Source: Candidatus Woesearchaeota archaeon (GTDB taxonomy: Archaea; Nanobdellota; Nanobdellia; Woesearchaeales; UBA12501). Taken from it: a stretch of DNA of 11,522 bases. Shown piece by piece: positions 1 to 6,056 of the stretch; the stretch's first letter is position 1; each line of letters begins with the position of its first letter. Where the stretch lies: positions 1 to 11,522 of the forward strand of contig JACQMX010000063.1 in the NCBI GenBank assembly GCA_016203375.1, given 5' to 3'. The notes under the pieces are model-generated. The model did no database searches and was not told where the DNA came from. It worked only from the letters and a program-made list of their open reading frames with translations. Position numbers and translations under genes: made by a program.

Positions 1-127
1 GGTCATTCTCGATAACAGAATGCATTAATGTATCATCAACTTCATTAAACTCAAGCTTGCCTTCAAGCTCCTCTATTTTACTCAGTTCAGAAACAGTGGT
101 TTCAGCGGTAACGTCAAAGTGAACCAC
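1..127 (-). CDS. Partial gene of unknown function, 5' end only, overlapping the MoxR-type ATPase
   Basis: An open frame starts at a GTG at 127-125, just after an in-frame TAA at 133-131, and runs off the left edge after 42 codons. The peptide begins MVHFDVTAETTVSELSKIEE and is rich in acidic residues (about 12 Glu/Asp in 42). It overlaps the last 14 bases of the ATPase gene, which suggests translational coupling; no well-spaced Shine-Dalgarno sequence is visible. Genes directly downstream of MoxR/ChlI-type ATPases in archaea are often vWA-domain partners, and the end of the visible peptide (DDTLMHSVIEND) is compatible with the acidic N-terminal region of such proteins. That identity is inference, since no vWA motif lies inside the window. 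Confidence 0.5.
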   Translation of the reverse strand, partial: MVHFDVTAETTVSELSKIEELEGKLEFNEVDDTLMHSVIEND

Positions 128-1139
128 CCTTTAACTTCTCGAGGCTCTTCCTGTTTTCGGAAAGGAAGCGTTCGAACTCTTCCTCGATAAAGTCTTCAGG
201 TGATTTAAGGTACTGTACAGAAGGCTTGAGCTTGATGCGATGCGCAAGCACGGAAACCAACGCGGCTTTGACATCATTCATCCCTACAGCGTTGCTGCCG
301 CGTACTATAGCATTCGCCTGCGCACGCTCATACAAACCAATCGTTGCGCGAACGCTTGGCTTTTTCTCGATCTTATCGCTCTCGCGCAACAGTCGTACAA
401 AAAGGATTGTTGCTCCAAGAAGGTCTTCTGGATACTGAACATCAAGCTTTTGTCCCTTTTCTTTTACAATGCGAAGCTCGATGTCAAAGTTTTCCGGATA
501 GTTCATGTAGAGAACATCAAATCTGTCAAGCAAGACATCGCTTAAGCGTTCCGTACTGCTGTCTTCAGGATTCATCGTAGCAATAAAGATAAAATTTGCC
601 GGCAAGTCAACATCATAGCTTCCAATTGTGGCCTTACCTTCGCTCAGTACTTGCAGCAATGCATTCTGCAATTTTTCTGGGCATCGGTTGAGCTCATCAA
701 AGAATAATATGCCATTGTTTGCCTTGAAGATCTTTCCCGGTGTGAAGGCTTCAAGGCTCAATGGGCCGAACTTTAACGCCTTGATTGGGTCAATATCGCC
801 AAGGATATCTTCCACAGTAAGATCAGGACTTCCTTGCAAACGGATGAAGCGCTCGATACCAGAAACCTTTTTTGTTTTTTGCTTGTTGAGTTTGCATTGA
901 GGGCATATGGGATTCTTTGGATCACAATGGAAGGAGCAGTCATTAACTGTAAGATCGAGCAAGAGCTTTGCCACGTTCTTTGCTAATGTTGTCTTGCCAA
1001 TGCCAGGTGGGCCAACGATGATGACATGCCTGTTTACCAAAAGCGCAGACTTGAGGTCGTTCTTGACGGTTTCTTGACCAAGAATGTCTGTGAACGGATC
1101 TTTTACCGCTAATACTTGTTTAAGTTGTTGGTTAATCAT
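114..1139 (-). CDS. MoxR/magnesium-chelatase-I-like AAA+ ATPase with a four-cysteine insert
   Basis: 341 residues. Seen: Walker A GPPGIGKTT (43-51), Walker B ILFFDE (144-149), sensor 1 ATMNP (187-191), an arginine-finger-like DRFD (205-208) and a sensor 2 VRAT (263-266). This order and spacing fit the helix-2-insert AAA+ group that includes MoxR and the BchI/ChlI subunit. Known of the family: hexameric ATPases that remodel or load cofactors into partners, usually together with a vWA-domain protein. Between Walker A and Walker B lie four cysteines (C68, C72, C79, C82) in a pattern able to bind zinc. The start at 1139 is chosen because a TATA box lies about 29 bases upstream. The next gene overlaps its 3' end and is a candidate partner. 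There is no chelatase pathway context, so a role in chlorophyll or cobalamin synthesis is not implied. Confidence 0.88.
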   Translation of the reverse strand: MINQQLKQVLAVKDPFTDILGQETVKNDLKSALLVNRHVIIVGPPGIGKTTLAKNVAKLLLDLTVNDCSFHCDPKNPICPQCKLNKQKTKKVSGIERFIRLQGSPDLTVEDILGDIDPIKALKFGPLSLEAFTPGKIFKANNGILFFDELNRCPEKLQNALLQVLSEGKATIGSYDVDLPANFIFIATMNPEDSSTERLSDVLLDRFDVLYMNYPENFDIELRIVKEKGQKLDVQYPEDLLGATILFVRLLRESDKIEKKPSVRATIGLYERAQANAIVRGSNAVGMNDVKAALVSVLAHRIKLKPSVQYLKSPEDFIEEEFERFLSENRKSLEKLKGGSL

Positions 1140-1164
1140 AGGGGTCGTTTGTAAGGTAGTAGTG

Positions 1165-1172
1165 TTTAAAAA
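1165..1172 (-). promoter_or_regulatory. TATA box of the MoxR-type ATPase gene
   Basis: The minus strand reads TTTTTAAA, preceded by AAACC, which suits a TFB recognition element. The box centre is 29-30 bases from the ATG at 1139, so transcription would begin 2-4 bases before the start codon. It lies in the 39-base gap after the rhomboid gene, so the ATPase can be transcribed separately from it. Confidence 0.6.
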
Positions 1173-1178
1173 GGTTTC

Positions 1179-1973
1179 TTAAACAATGTTTTGAAAACGA
1201 AGCCAGAACCACAACGCTCCAGCAGATGCTACAAACAGGACATTAATGATTAATCCTCGCTTCATCTTCTTCCGCTCTTCCTGGTTGAAGAGAAAGACGA
1301 GAAAGGCTGTTGCCATATAGCCGCCAAGATGCGCGATGTGGCCAATGTTGTCATTCTTCGGCACAAGCACGCCCATAATATCTGTTATCATCATCGCCCA
1401 GCCAATAAGCATTGCAGGTAATGGAATGCCAAACAAAAAGTGCGTCAAGTAAAACGGATTGATTAAGATAGCAGTTGAAATAAGTCCAGCAATTGCACCG
1501 GAAGCACCAATGCCTCCTTGTCCAAAAATAGCAGCAATGAGATCCGAGATGATAGCAGCGCCAAAGTAGATAGAGAGCAACTGCCATGAGCCGAGTTTGC
1601 GCTCGACAATCCTGCCAAACACGGCAAGCGCGATGATGTTCCCGAGCAAGTGTACAAAATTTGCGTGCAAAAACCATGATGCCATCATGGGAAAAACATT
1701 GCCTTCAAGCACATTACGCGGCTCAAAGACAAGCTGCCGGAATAGTTCTTCCGTCATGAAAAATACCTGATAAATATATACAGCTATAATAGCCAGAATC
1801 AGCAGCATGGTCGCGCGAGGCTCGAAGAAAAACACAAGAAGATCACGCAAGGGCTGCAACAGCTCCCTCCAGCTTCTTCTTCCTATAAAGATGAGAAGGA
1901 GAAGCCATGGAAGCTTGAGCACAAACTTGAATTGTTTCCAGGTGAATTCGGCTTCAGATTCAATATGTTCCAT
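1179..1973 (-). CDS. Rhomboid-family intramembrane serine protease
   Basis: 264 residues, a polytopic membrane protein. Seen: the rhomboid core with WFLHANFVHLLGN (100-112, conserved H103/H108 and N112), the catalytic-serine motif GASG (156-159, S158) and the catalytic-histidine motif AHLGG (214-218, H215). All catalytic residues are present, so it should be active. The family cleaves single-span membrane proteins within or next to their transmembrane helix. Hydrophobic stretches lie near 22-31, 55-73, 94-120, 130-150, 156-175, 178-203, 215-230 and 240-258. The N-terminal 50 residues, basic with one short hydrophobic stretch, precede the six-helix core. The gene begins 9 bases after the stop of the upstream membrane-anchored protein and has no promoter of its own, so the two form an operon. 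No clear ribosome binding site is seen. Confidence 0.93.
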   Translation of the reverse strand: MEHIESEAEFTWKQFKFVLKLPWLLLLIFIGRRSWRELLQPLRDLLVFFFEPRATMLLILAIIAVYIYQVFFMTEELFRQLVFEPRNVLEGNVFPMMASWFLHANFVHLLGNIIALAVFGRIVERKLGSWQLLSIYFGAAIISDLIAAIFGQGGIGASGAIAGLISTAILINPFYLTHFLFGIPLPAMLIGWAMMITDIMGVLVPKNDNIGHIAHLGGYMATAFLVFLFNQEERKKMKRGLIINVLFVASAGALWFWLRFQNIV

Positions 1974-1982
1974 GAGAAGGCA

Positions 1983-2579
1983 TTACTTGCACTTACCTAT
2001 TTCTACACATAGAGATACAACATAAGACGCGCCAACTACCTTATACCGAACAAAGTTAGGGCTCTGCCGCGCATTTCCTGCTTGGTCATATGCCTTCGTG
2101 TAATAATAGCCGACAGGAAGATTCTGGGGCTTTATTTTCTCAAACGTTGCCACACAAGCCGTTGCGCCATTGCACGGCCTGACGCCACCACTCACACTAA
2201 ACAAAGGGTTGGTCAGATCAGCTAATGCCCATGGTCCTGTGAGGGTTGGAGAATAATACAGTTCAACTCGATCAAGACCTTTATTATCATCAGCGCGACT
2301 TTTTATGCTATTGGGATTCGCACTCCCCTCTAGCGACTGCATTGTAGGGGGCGTTGTTTCGGGTGTACGGATGGTTGCTTGAATAACACTTGGCGCTGGT
2401 TCAGAAACAGATGGCAGTTGGACTTGCTCGGTCAGCTTTCGCGGCGTTTCAATGGTTTTTCCCGTTGGTGCTTGTATTTTGCTTACCGCATACATAACGA
2501 TACTGACTATAAGAATGATGGCAATTATGGCAAAGACAAGTGGCCAATGTTGATAATGATGTTTACCTTCTTTTTTCAT
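1983..2579 (-). CDS. Membrane-anchored extracellular protein with an Ig-like domain
   Basis: 198 residues from ATG 2579. An in-frame start 54 bases upstream lies on the far side of the TATA box and is rejected. Seen: a short basic N-terminus, one hydrophobic helix (about 13-31), a Pro/Thr/Ser-rich linker (about 36-90) and a compact C-terminal domain (about 95-185). That domain has DRVELYYSP and AYDQAGN segments typical of bacterial/archaeal Ig-like or fibronectin-like beta sandwiches. Two close cysteine pairs (C136/C142 and C191/C197) suggest disulfides and therefore an extracellular location. The signal-anchor orientation would place the C-terminal part outside. Its function is unknown. It is the first gene of an operon with the rhomboid protease, which makes it a candidate substrate or partner (inference). 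Confidence 0.75.
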   Translation of the reverse strand: MKKEGKHHYQHWPLVFAIIAIILIVSIVMYAVSKIQAPTGKTIETPRKLTEQVQLPSVSEPAPSVIQATIRTPETTPPTMQSLEGSANPNSIKSRADDNKGLDRVELYYSPTLTGPWALADLTNPLFSVSGGVRPCNGATACVATFEKIKPQNLPVGYYYTKAYDQAGNARQSPNFVRYKVVGASYVVSLCVEIGKCK

Positions 2580-2610
2580 CTTTTTGCTATACACTTCGAA
2601 GGGCCAAAGG

Positions 2611-2618
2611 TATATAAA
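2611..2618 (-). promoter_or_regulatory. TATA box of the membrane-anchored protein/rhomboid operon
   Basis: The minus strand reads TTTATATA, about 35 bases upstream of ATG 2579, within the 50-base gap after the Bud32 gene. A transcript starting about 26 bases downstream would have a leader of roughly 9 bases. The box lies downstream of the longer alternative start at 2633, which argues for the shorter protein. Confidence 0.6.
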
Positions 2619-2629
2619 GTTTGCGTTGT

Positions 2630-3244
2630 TCAACTCCCTTTTTTCTGCCGGTGCCTTCCTCGGCGTTCCACCGCCTTAAGGCGATCAAGCACTTCCTTGG
2701 AACCAGCATAATGCTTCTGGTAACTCTCCATAACTTCATGAAAGCATTCTTCAAAGATTTTATGATGCTTTGACTCAAGTGCACGCCGCAACAGCCAAAG
2801 ATCGACTGCTTTGTCTTCAGGCTTCGCAGAAAATTGACCAAGGCCAAAATCAATAAAGTAGATTTCTTGTTCTTGAATCATGTTTGATGTGGTAAGATCA
2901 CCATGAATAATGTCATTGGCATGCAATTCAGCGATCTTCTTGCCAATTTCGCGCGCGTAGAGAATGTGGTCTTCATGCAGCACGTCCTTCACTTTCTTGC
3001 CAAGGATGTGCTGCATGTGAATCTCTTTCTTTTCATCATCTACATGAAAAAGTCGTGGAGCCGGAAATTTAAGCTTTTCAAGCTTTTGTAAAATCTTTGC
3101 TTCGCGTCGAGTGCGGAATTGGCGCAGTGCATCATCTATCTTTTTATGGCGGTATTTTTTTGTGGTGCGGTATTTGATCACTGTCGCTTGATCCGTATGA
3201 ATAACCGCTTCCGCGCCTTGGGCGAGTTTTTTCATCGTTGCCAT
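2630..3244 (-). CDS. bud32: Bud32-type KEOPS kinase/ATPase
   Basis: 204 residues, the usual size for a stand-alone archaeal Bud32 (PRPK). Seen: a short nucleotide-binding GAEA (10-13), ATP-binding lysine K24, helix-C glutamate E48, catalytic loop HGDLTTSN (114-121), metal-binding DFG (132-134), and the family-typical segment DKAVDLWLLRRA (144-155). The C-terminal end is basic (RRGRHRQKKGS). Bud32 is part of the KEOPS complex, which makes the N6-threonylcarbamoyl group on A37 of ANN-decoding tRNAs in the cytoplasm. Here it acts as an ATPase supporting the Kae1 subunit. In some archaea Kae1 and Bud32 are fused; here Bud32 is separate and Kae1 is not adjacent. ATG 3244 is 26 bases from its TATA box. 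The nearby ATG at 3235 is a possible alternative start. Confidence 0.95.
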   Translation of the reverse strand: MATMKKLAQGAEAVIHTDQATVIKYRTTKKYRHKKIDDALRQFRTRREAKILQKLEKLKFPAPRLFHVDDEKKEIHMQHILGKKVKDVLHEDHILYAREIGKKIAELHANDIIHGDLTTSNMIQEQEIYFIDFGLGQFSAKPEDKAVDLWLLRRALESKHHKIFEECFHEVMESYQKHYAGSKEVLDRLKAVERRGRHRQKKGS

Positions 3245-3266
3245 AATGACGAAAAACGTTGGATTC

Positions 3267-3274
3267 TATTTAAA
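3267..3274 (-). promoter_or_regulatory. TATA box of bud32
   Basis: The minus strand reads TTTAAATA preceded by CTAACC, a good TFB recognition element plus TATA box. The centre is 26 bases upstream of ATG 3244, predicting a leaderless transcript. It shares the 89-base divergent region with the promoter of the deaminase gene. Confidence 0.72.
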
Positions 3275-3304
3275 GGTTAGGGTAGACCTATTTATCCCAC
3301 TAGA

Positions 3305-3314
3305 TTTAAAAATA
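3305..3314 (+). promoter_or_regulatory. TATA box of the amidohydrolase gene
   Basis: TTTAAAAATA on the plus strand, with its centre about 25 bases before ATG 3334. The spacing selects that ATG over the in-frame TTG at 3316, which would lie only a few bases after the box. Confidence 0.65.
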
Positions 3315-3333
3315 GTTGTTGGTTCTTTCCAGT

Positions 3334-4539
3334 ATGCTCCTGAAGAACTGCAGATTCCTCTTAACGCAGAATGAAAAACGAGATATTTTAGAGAATGTTG
3401 ATGTACTTATAGAAGGCAGTATAATCAAAAAAATTGGAAAAGATTTGGGAAAGCATGGGAAGAATGATACTGATTGTTCCCGGAAGATTGTCATGCCAGG
3501 CTTGGTGAACACGCACACGCACCTTGGCATGCACTCCTTGCGCGGCTTGTGTGATGATGCTGAGCTTCATGATTGGCTTGATATTATAGTAAAGGAAGAG
3601 AAAAAACTGAGCGATAAGCAAATTCTGGAGAATACGGAAGCCGGTCTTCGGGAAGCGGTACGCTTTGGCACGACATGCATGTATGATTCTTATCGCCTAG
3701 CAGAAGAGCGTGCGCGCTTGTTCGAGAGACTTGGTATGCGTGGATGCCTTTCTTCCACAATTCGTGAAAAGAAAGACATCGCGGCATCAGAGAAATTTGT
3801 GAAGAGCATGCTTGCAAGGAAATCATCCCTTATCAAACCCGTTGTAGCGGCACACGCAATCTTCTCAACAGATGAAGCAATTCTCAAAGAGGTTATTGCA
3901 CTGAGCGAGAAATATGGAGTACGGCGACGATTGCATGTCGGCGAAACACGGAAAGAACGATTTGATGTTCAGCAAAAAACAGGCAAACTGCCGATTGAAT
4001 ACCTTGATAGCATTGGCTTTTTAGATGAGAAAGCATTATTGGTGCACGCTATCTGGATCACGAAAGGTGAGATACGGTTGATGGCAAAAACAAGGACGAA
4101 GGTAAGCCATAATCCCATCTCGAACATGAAACTCGCGTCCGGAGGAGTCATGCCATTGGTGGAGATGATGCAGGAAGGCGTTACTGTTGGCCTTGGCACT
4201 GATTCTGTCGTGAGCAATAACAATCTTGATCTTTTTGAGGAATTGAAGGTAACGCCATTGCTCCACAAGCAGCACCGCTGGGATCCGAAGGTGATTACTC
4301 CTCAAGATGTTTTGGATATGGCAACAATCAATGGCGCAAAATGTCTTGGTTTTGATGATGTTGGCAGTATTGAAGTTGGAAAGAATGCAGACATTATTAC
4401 GATTGATCTTGCGCCGCATTTGTTGCCTGCGACAACGAAGAACATTGTTTCTCATATAGTTTACTCAGCGAATGGGAATGATGTGTGTGATAGTGTTATT
4501 GATGGGAAAATGGTGATGAAGGATAGGATAATAAGATGA
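3334..4539 (+). CDS. Amidohydrolase of the MTA/S-adenosylhomocysteine deaminase (MtaD/DadD) family
   Basis: 401 residues from ATG 3334. Seen: metal ligands HTH (H61, H63), H201 within LHVGET with catalytic E204, H238 within LVHAIW, and D290 within GLGTDS. The substrate-side motif SHNPISNMKLASGG (258-271) is typical of this branch. The C-terminal beta-sandwich ending in GSIEVGKNADIITID (344-358) completes the composite amidohydrolase fold. Known of the family: a metal-dependent (beta/alpha)8 deaminase that converts adenosine-type nucleosides (5'-methylthioadenosine, S-adenosylhomocysteine, 5'-deoxyadenosine) to inosine forms and ammonia, salvaging products of SAM chemistry. The exact substrate cannot be read from sequence; cytosine/guanine deaminase or chlorohydrolase relatives share the scaffold. 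It is monocistronic with its own promoter, and its 3' end faces hicA with a 22-base gap. Confidence 0.88.
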   Translation: MLLKNCRFLLTQNEKRDILENVDVLIEGSIIKKIGKDLGKHGKNDTDCSRKIVMPGLVNTHTHLGMHSLRGLCDDAELHDWLDIIVKEEKKLSDKQILENTEAGLREAVRFGTTCMYDSYRLAEERARLFERLGMRGCLSSTIREKKDIAASEKFVKSMLARKSSLIKPVVAAHAIFSTDEAILKEVIALSEKYGVRRRLHVGETRKERFDVQQKTGKLPIEYLDSIGFLDEKALLVHAIWITKGEIRLMAKTRTKVSHNPISNMKLASGGVMPLVEMMQEGVTVGLGTDSVVSNNNLDLFEELKVTPLLHKQHRWDPKVITPQDVLDMATINGAKCLGFDDVGSIEVGKNADIITIDLAPHLLPATTKNIVSHIVYSANGNDVCDSVIDGKMVMKDRIIR

Positions 4540-4561
4540 ACGCATGATAGAGAAAATAGTA

Positions 4562-4786
4562 TCAAAGAAGTTTCATAAATTCCTCTTTGGTCAACCCAGC
4601 CTGCCTAATAATAGCAAGCAGTGTCCCTTTCGCTATTTCCGGATGGTTAGGAATGGTAAGCCTGCGGTGCGGCTCTTCTCTTTGCCGAAGAATGATGTGG
4701 CTACCGGACTGATGATCTATGGCATATCCTACTTTAAGAAGCGATTTAATCAGCTCTTTACCTGAAATGACCGGTAATTTAGGCAC
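4562..4786 (-). CDS. hicA: HicA-family mRNA interferase toxin
   Basis: 74 residues. Seen: the full small HicA/YcfA double-stranded-RNA-binding-like fold, with ISGKELIKSLLKVGY (7-21), GSHIILR (28-34) carrying the catalytic histidine H30, and IPNHPEIAKGTL (45-56). The family cleaves mRNA and is neutralised by HicB. The start is a GTG at 4786-4784 that overlaps the hicB stop by 8 bases, so translation is coupled. A GAGGT at 4802-4798 could be a distant ribosome binding site. Its intact catalytic histidine suggests an active toxin. Confidence 0.9.
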   Translation of the reverse strand: MPKLPVISGKELIKSLLKVGYAIDHQSGSHIILRQREEPHRRLTIPNHPEIAKGTLLAIIRQAGLTKEEFMKLL

Positions 4787-5000
4787 GTATCTCGACTACC
4801 TCTTCTTCAATGGATGGCGGTATTGGTTCGCCATGCTTCTTGAGACTCTCTAGGTAGCCGGCTATAGCATCTTTTACATTCTTCACTGCCTCTGCCCGTG
4901 TCTTGCCTTGGGATACACAACCTGGCAAAACAGGACATTCCGCAATGAATACCCCTTCTTCATCTTGCGTTATGATGACGCGATATTTCAAAGATGCCAT
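4779..5000 (-). CDS. hicB: HicB-family antitoxin (short form)
   Basis: 73 residues from ATG 5000. Seen: the HicB partial RNase-H-like fold, with YRVIITQDEEGVFIAECPVL (6-25), PGCVSQGKT (26-34) and the helix AVKNVKDAIAGYLESL (38-53). The protein ends soon after this domain, so the C-terminal helix-turn-helix or ribbon-helix-helix DNA-binding domain of many HicB proteins is absent. The family binds and blocks HicA. An in-frame start at 5060 is rejected because the TATA box lies between it and ATG 5000. The antitoxin gene comes first, unlike the hicA-hicB order of Escherichia coli. Confidence 0.9.
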   Translation of the reverse strand: MASLKYRVIITQDEEGVFIAECPVLPGCVSQGKTRAEAVKNVKDAIAGYLESLKKHGEPIPPSIEEEVVEIRA

Positions 5001-5022
5001 GATGGTAGCTACGGCTAGCCTG

Positions 5023-5030
5023 TTTAAATA
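5023..5030 (-). promoter_or_regulatory. TATA box of hicB-hicA
   Basis: The minus strand reads TATTTAAA (TTTAAATA on plus), with its centre 26 bases from ATG 5000, predicting a leaderless transcript. Just upstream, GGAAA (5039-5043) and TTTCC (5051-5055) form an inverted repeat with a 7-base spacer, in a position where an operator could act; that role is inference. Confidence 0.65.
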
Positions 5031-5126
5031 TTTTTGGGGGAAATGCATGTTTTCCATCATCTAAAAAGCACCCGTAATTTTAAGCATAAACCATAACACA
5101 TGCGTTGTTTATATGTCTTTTCCCAT

Positions 5127-5146
5127 ATTTTCCGCAAAATTTTCGA
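5127..5146. repeat. Copy 1 of a 20-base repeat downstream of dph6
   Basis: ATTTTCCGCAAAATTTTCGA matches 6282-6301 at 18 of 20 positions. Both copies follow the stop codon of a minus-strand gene, here 61 bases past the dph6 stop. It overlaps a possible hairpin: ATTTTCG (5139-5145) pairs with CGAAAAT (5153-5159) across a 7-base loop. The rest of the gap between hicB and dph6 (5001-5207) shows the hicB promoter and nothing else recognisable. Confidence 0.5.
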
Positions 5147-5207
5147 CGCCAGCGAAAATAAGATTATAAAAGAAGAGAACCTTTTGTATATAGCCTTCCA
5201 ATCTGTA

Positions 5208-5894
5208 TTATTTCTGTTCTAACCGAAGCTTTTTCATCACCAACGTGCCACAATTCACGCTTTCCATCCTCTTTTCCGCATCCTCAATCACAAGCCGTTT
5301 CTTGAAAATCGGCCCGTCGAGCACAAAGCTTTCGTACTCGCCCCCTTCACCTGCAGCATTCATGCCAAACTTCTTGTGCAATAAAAGCAAATCATCGTAA
5401 CAGCGCTGATCTAGTTTCCTCCCAAGCCATTTTTCTGACAATCCCTCCGCAGCGATGTGTTGAATAATTATTTCGAAACCACAATCAATCATTTCTTGCA
5501 GTAATAACTTTTGATCCTTGTGCCACAATGGCGCATACGTTTTCAGTTTAAGGTCTTCACAAATGCGATTCACCCGCTCTTGCTGATAATCAGATGCGAG
5601 AGCGCCAACAACGACACCTTCTATATTGTATTTTTCCTTTGCAGTTTGTAAAGCTTTCTTGAGATCGTCAAGCTCTGCCTCCTTCTCGCCTGAGGTCGCT
5701 TGGATTACAATAGGCAAGCCAAGCGCTTCTGCTTGAACCTTGACAAACTGTATATTTGGCGTGTGGAACATCCACGAATCCGCACGAGAAGGCATCAAGC
5801 TAACTAAGCATTTGACATCCCAGCCTTGCTGTACTGCCCAGTACAAGGCGAATGTGGAATCCTTTCCACCGCTGAAGAGGACGGCGATGCGCAT
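5208..5894 (-). CDS. dph6: Diphthine-ammonia ligase (diphthamide synthetase)
   Basis: 228 residues from ATG 5894. Seen: PP-loop SGGKDS (8-13) at the N-terminus, GALASDYQQERV (98-109), and the family signature AGEGGEYESFVLDGP (181-195). The length and motif order match the stand-alone archaeal/eukaryotic ATP_bind_4 family. The enzyme uses ATP and ammonia to amidate diphthine, the last step in making diphthamide on the histidine of translation elongation factor 2, in the cytoplasm. An open frame extends upstream to 6047, but it would run through the tRNA gene and past the TATA box, so that start is rejected. It is monocistronic, with its promoter squeezed between the tRNA 3' end and the start codon. 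Confidence 0.92.
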   Translation of the reverse strand: MRIAVLFSGGKDSTFALYWAVQQGWDVKCLVSLMPSRADSWMFHTPNIQFVKVQAEALGLPIVIQATSGEKEAELDDLKKALQTAKEKYNIEGVVVGALASDYQQERVNRICEDLKLKTYAPLWHKDQKLLLQEMIDCGFEIIIQHIAAEGLSEKWLGRKLDQRCYDDLLLLHKKFGMNAAGEGGEYESFVLDGPIFKKRLVIEDAEKRMESVNCGTLVMKKLRLEQK

Positions 5895-5916
5895 GGAAGA
5901 AAAGGTTGCAGAGCTG

Positions 5917-5924
5917 TTTATATT
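5917..5924 (-). promoter_or_regulatory. TATA box of dph6
   Basis: The minus strand reads AATATAAA, with its centre 26 bases from ATG 5894, predicting a leaderless transcript. It lies only 17 bases beyond the 3' end of the tRNA. Confidence 0.6.
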
Positions 5925-5940
5925 ATTTATGGAAGAAGGT

Positions 5941-6045
5941 CGCCGGGGATGGGAGTTTCGCCCACAACGGAGTTTCGAACCCACGTGGCGTTCGGAACGC
6001 CGCCCTGTCTTCAGCAGGGAGTCCCTACCAACAGACAACCCCGGC
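5941..6045 (-). tRNA. Class II tRNA with GAA anticodon and a T-loop intron
   Basis: The minus strand folds as a tRNA. The acceptor GCCGGGG (6045-6039) pairs perfectly with CCCCGGC (5948-5942), followed by discriminator G5941; CCA is not encoded. The D arm has GTC (6036-6034) pairing with GAC (6023-6021) and a GG in the loop, but lacks the usual A14. The anticodon stem CCCTG/CAGGG (6018-6014, 6007-6003) holds the loop CTGAAGA, anticodon GAA. The variable arm is long, GGCGTT-CCG-AACGCC (6001-5987). The T arm becomes canonical (GTGGG TTCGAAT CCCAT) only after removing a 19-base intron at 5973-5955. The mature length is 86 nt including G73. GAA reads Phe codons, whereas the long variable arm and G73 are Ser-like; the loop with G37 resembles Phe or Leu. 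Amino acid identity is therefore unresolved, and a diverged or non-functional tRNA is possible. Confidence 0.82.
5955..5973 (-). other. 19-nt tRNA intron in the T-loop (position 59/60) with a BHB motif
   Basis: The parts fit the archaeal splicing endonuclease target. The outer helix is the T stem (5984-5980 with 5953-5949, 5 bp). The central 4-bp helix is TTCG (5979-5976) with CGAA (5960-5957). The two 3-nt bulges are AAA (5975-5973) and ACT (5956-5954), and the inner helix is CTC/GGG (5972-5970 with 5963-5961, one G-U pair). Cutting between the second and third base of each bulge removes ACTCCGTTGTGGGCGAAAC and joins TTCGAA to T, restoring a TTCGAAT loop. The intron also gives the region the look of a near-duplicated T arm. 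Confidence 0.75.
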
Positions 6046-6056
6046 AAGAAGGAAAA

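Noticed and set aside
2580..2633. Longer start for the membrane-anchored protein
   Set aside because: It would place translation start upstream of the TATA box and overlap the end of bud32. The shorter form gives a standard signal-anchor N-terminus.
4544..4765. Plus-strand open frame of 73 codons opposite hicA
   Set aside because: It is fully antisense to a clear HicA gene with an intact catalytic motif, and its own product has no recognisable features.
5949..5984. Tandem duplication of the T arm (two GTGGG...CGAAACTCC units)
   Set aside because: Neither unit alone gives both a good stem and a TTCGAAN loop. The BHB intron explains the similarity, since the intron must pair with the exon.
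5985..6002. A second intron in the tRNA variable region that would make it an ordinary tRNA-Phe
   Set aside because: The segment is a perfect 6-bp hairpin with a 3-nt loop and has no 3-nt bulges, so it does not fit the splicing motif. A long variable arm explains it better.
5895..6047. N-terminal extension of Dph6 by 51 residues
   Set aside because: The extension is the read-through of a tRNA gene and crosses the dph6 TATA box. The PP-loop begins 7 residues after ATG 5894, as is normal for the family.
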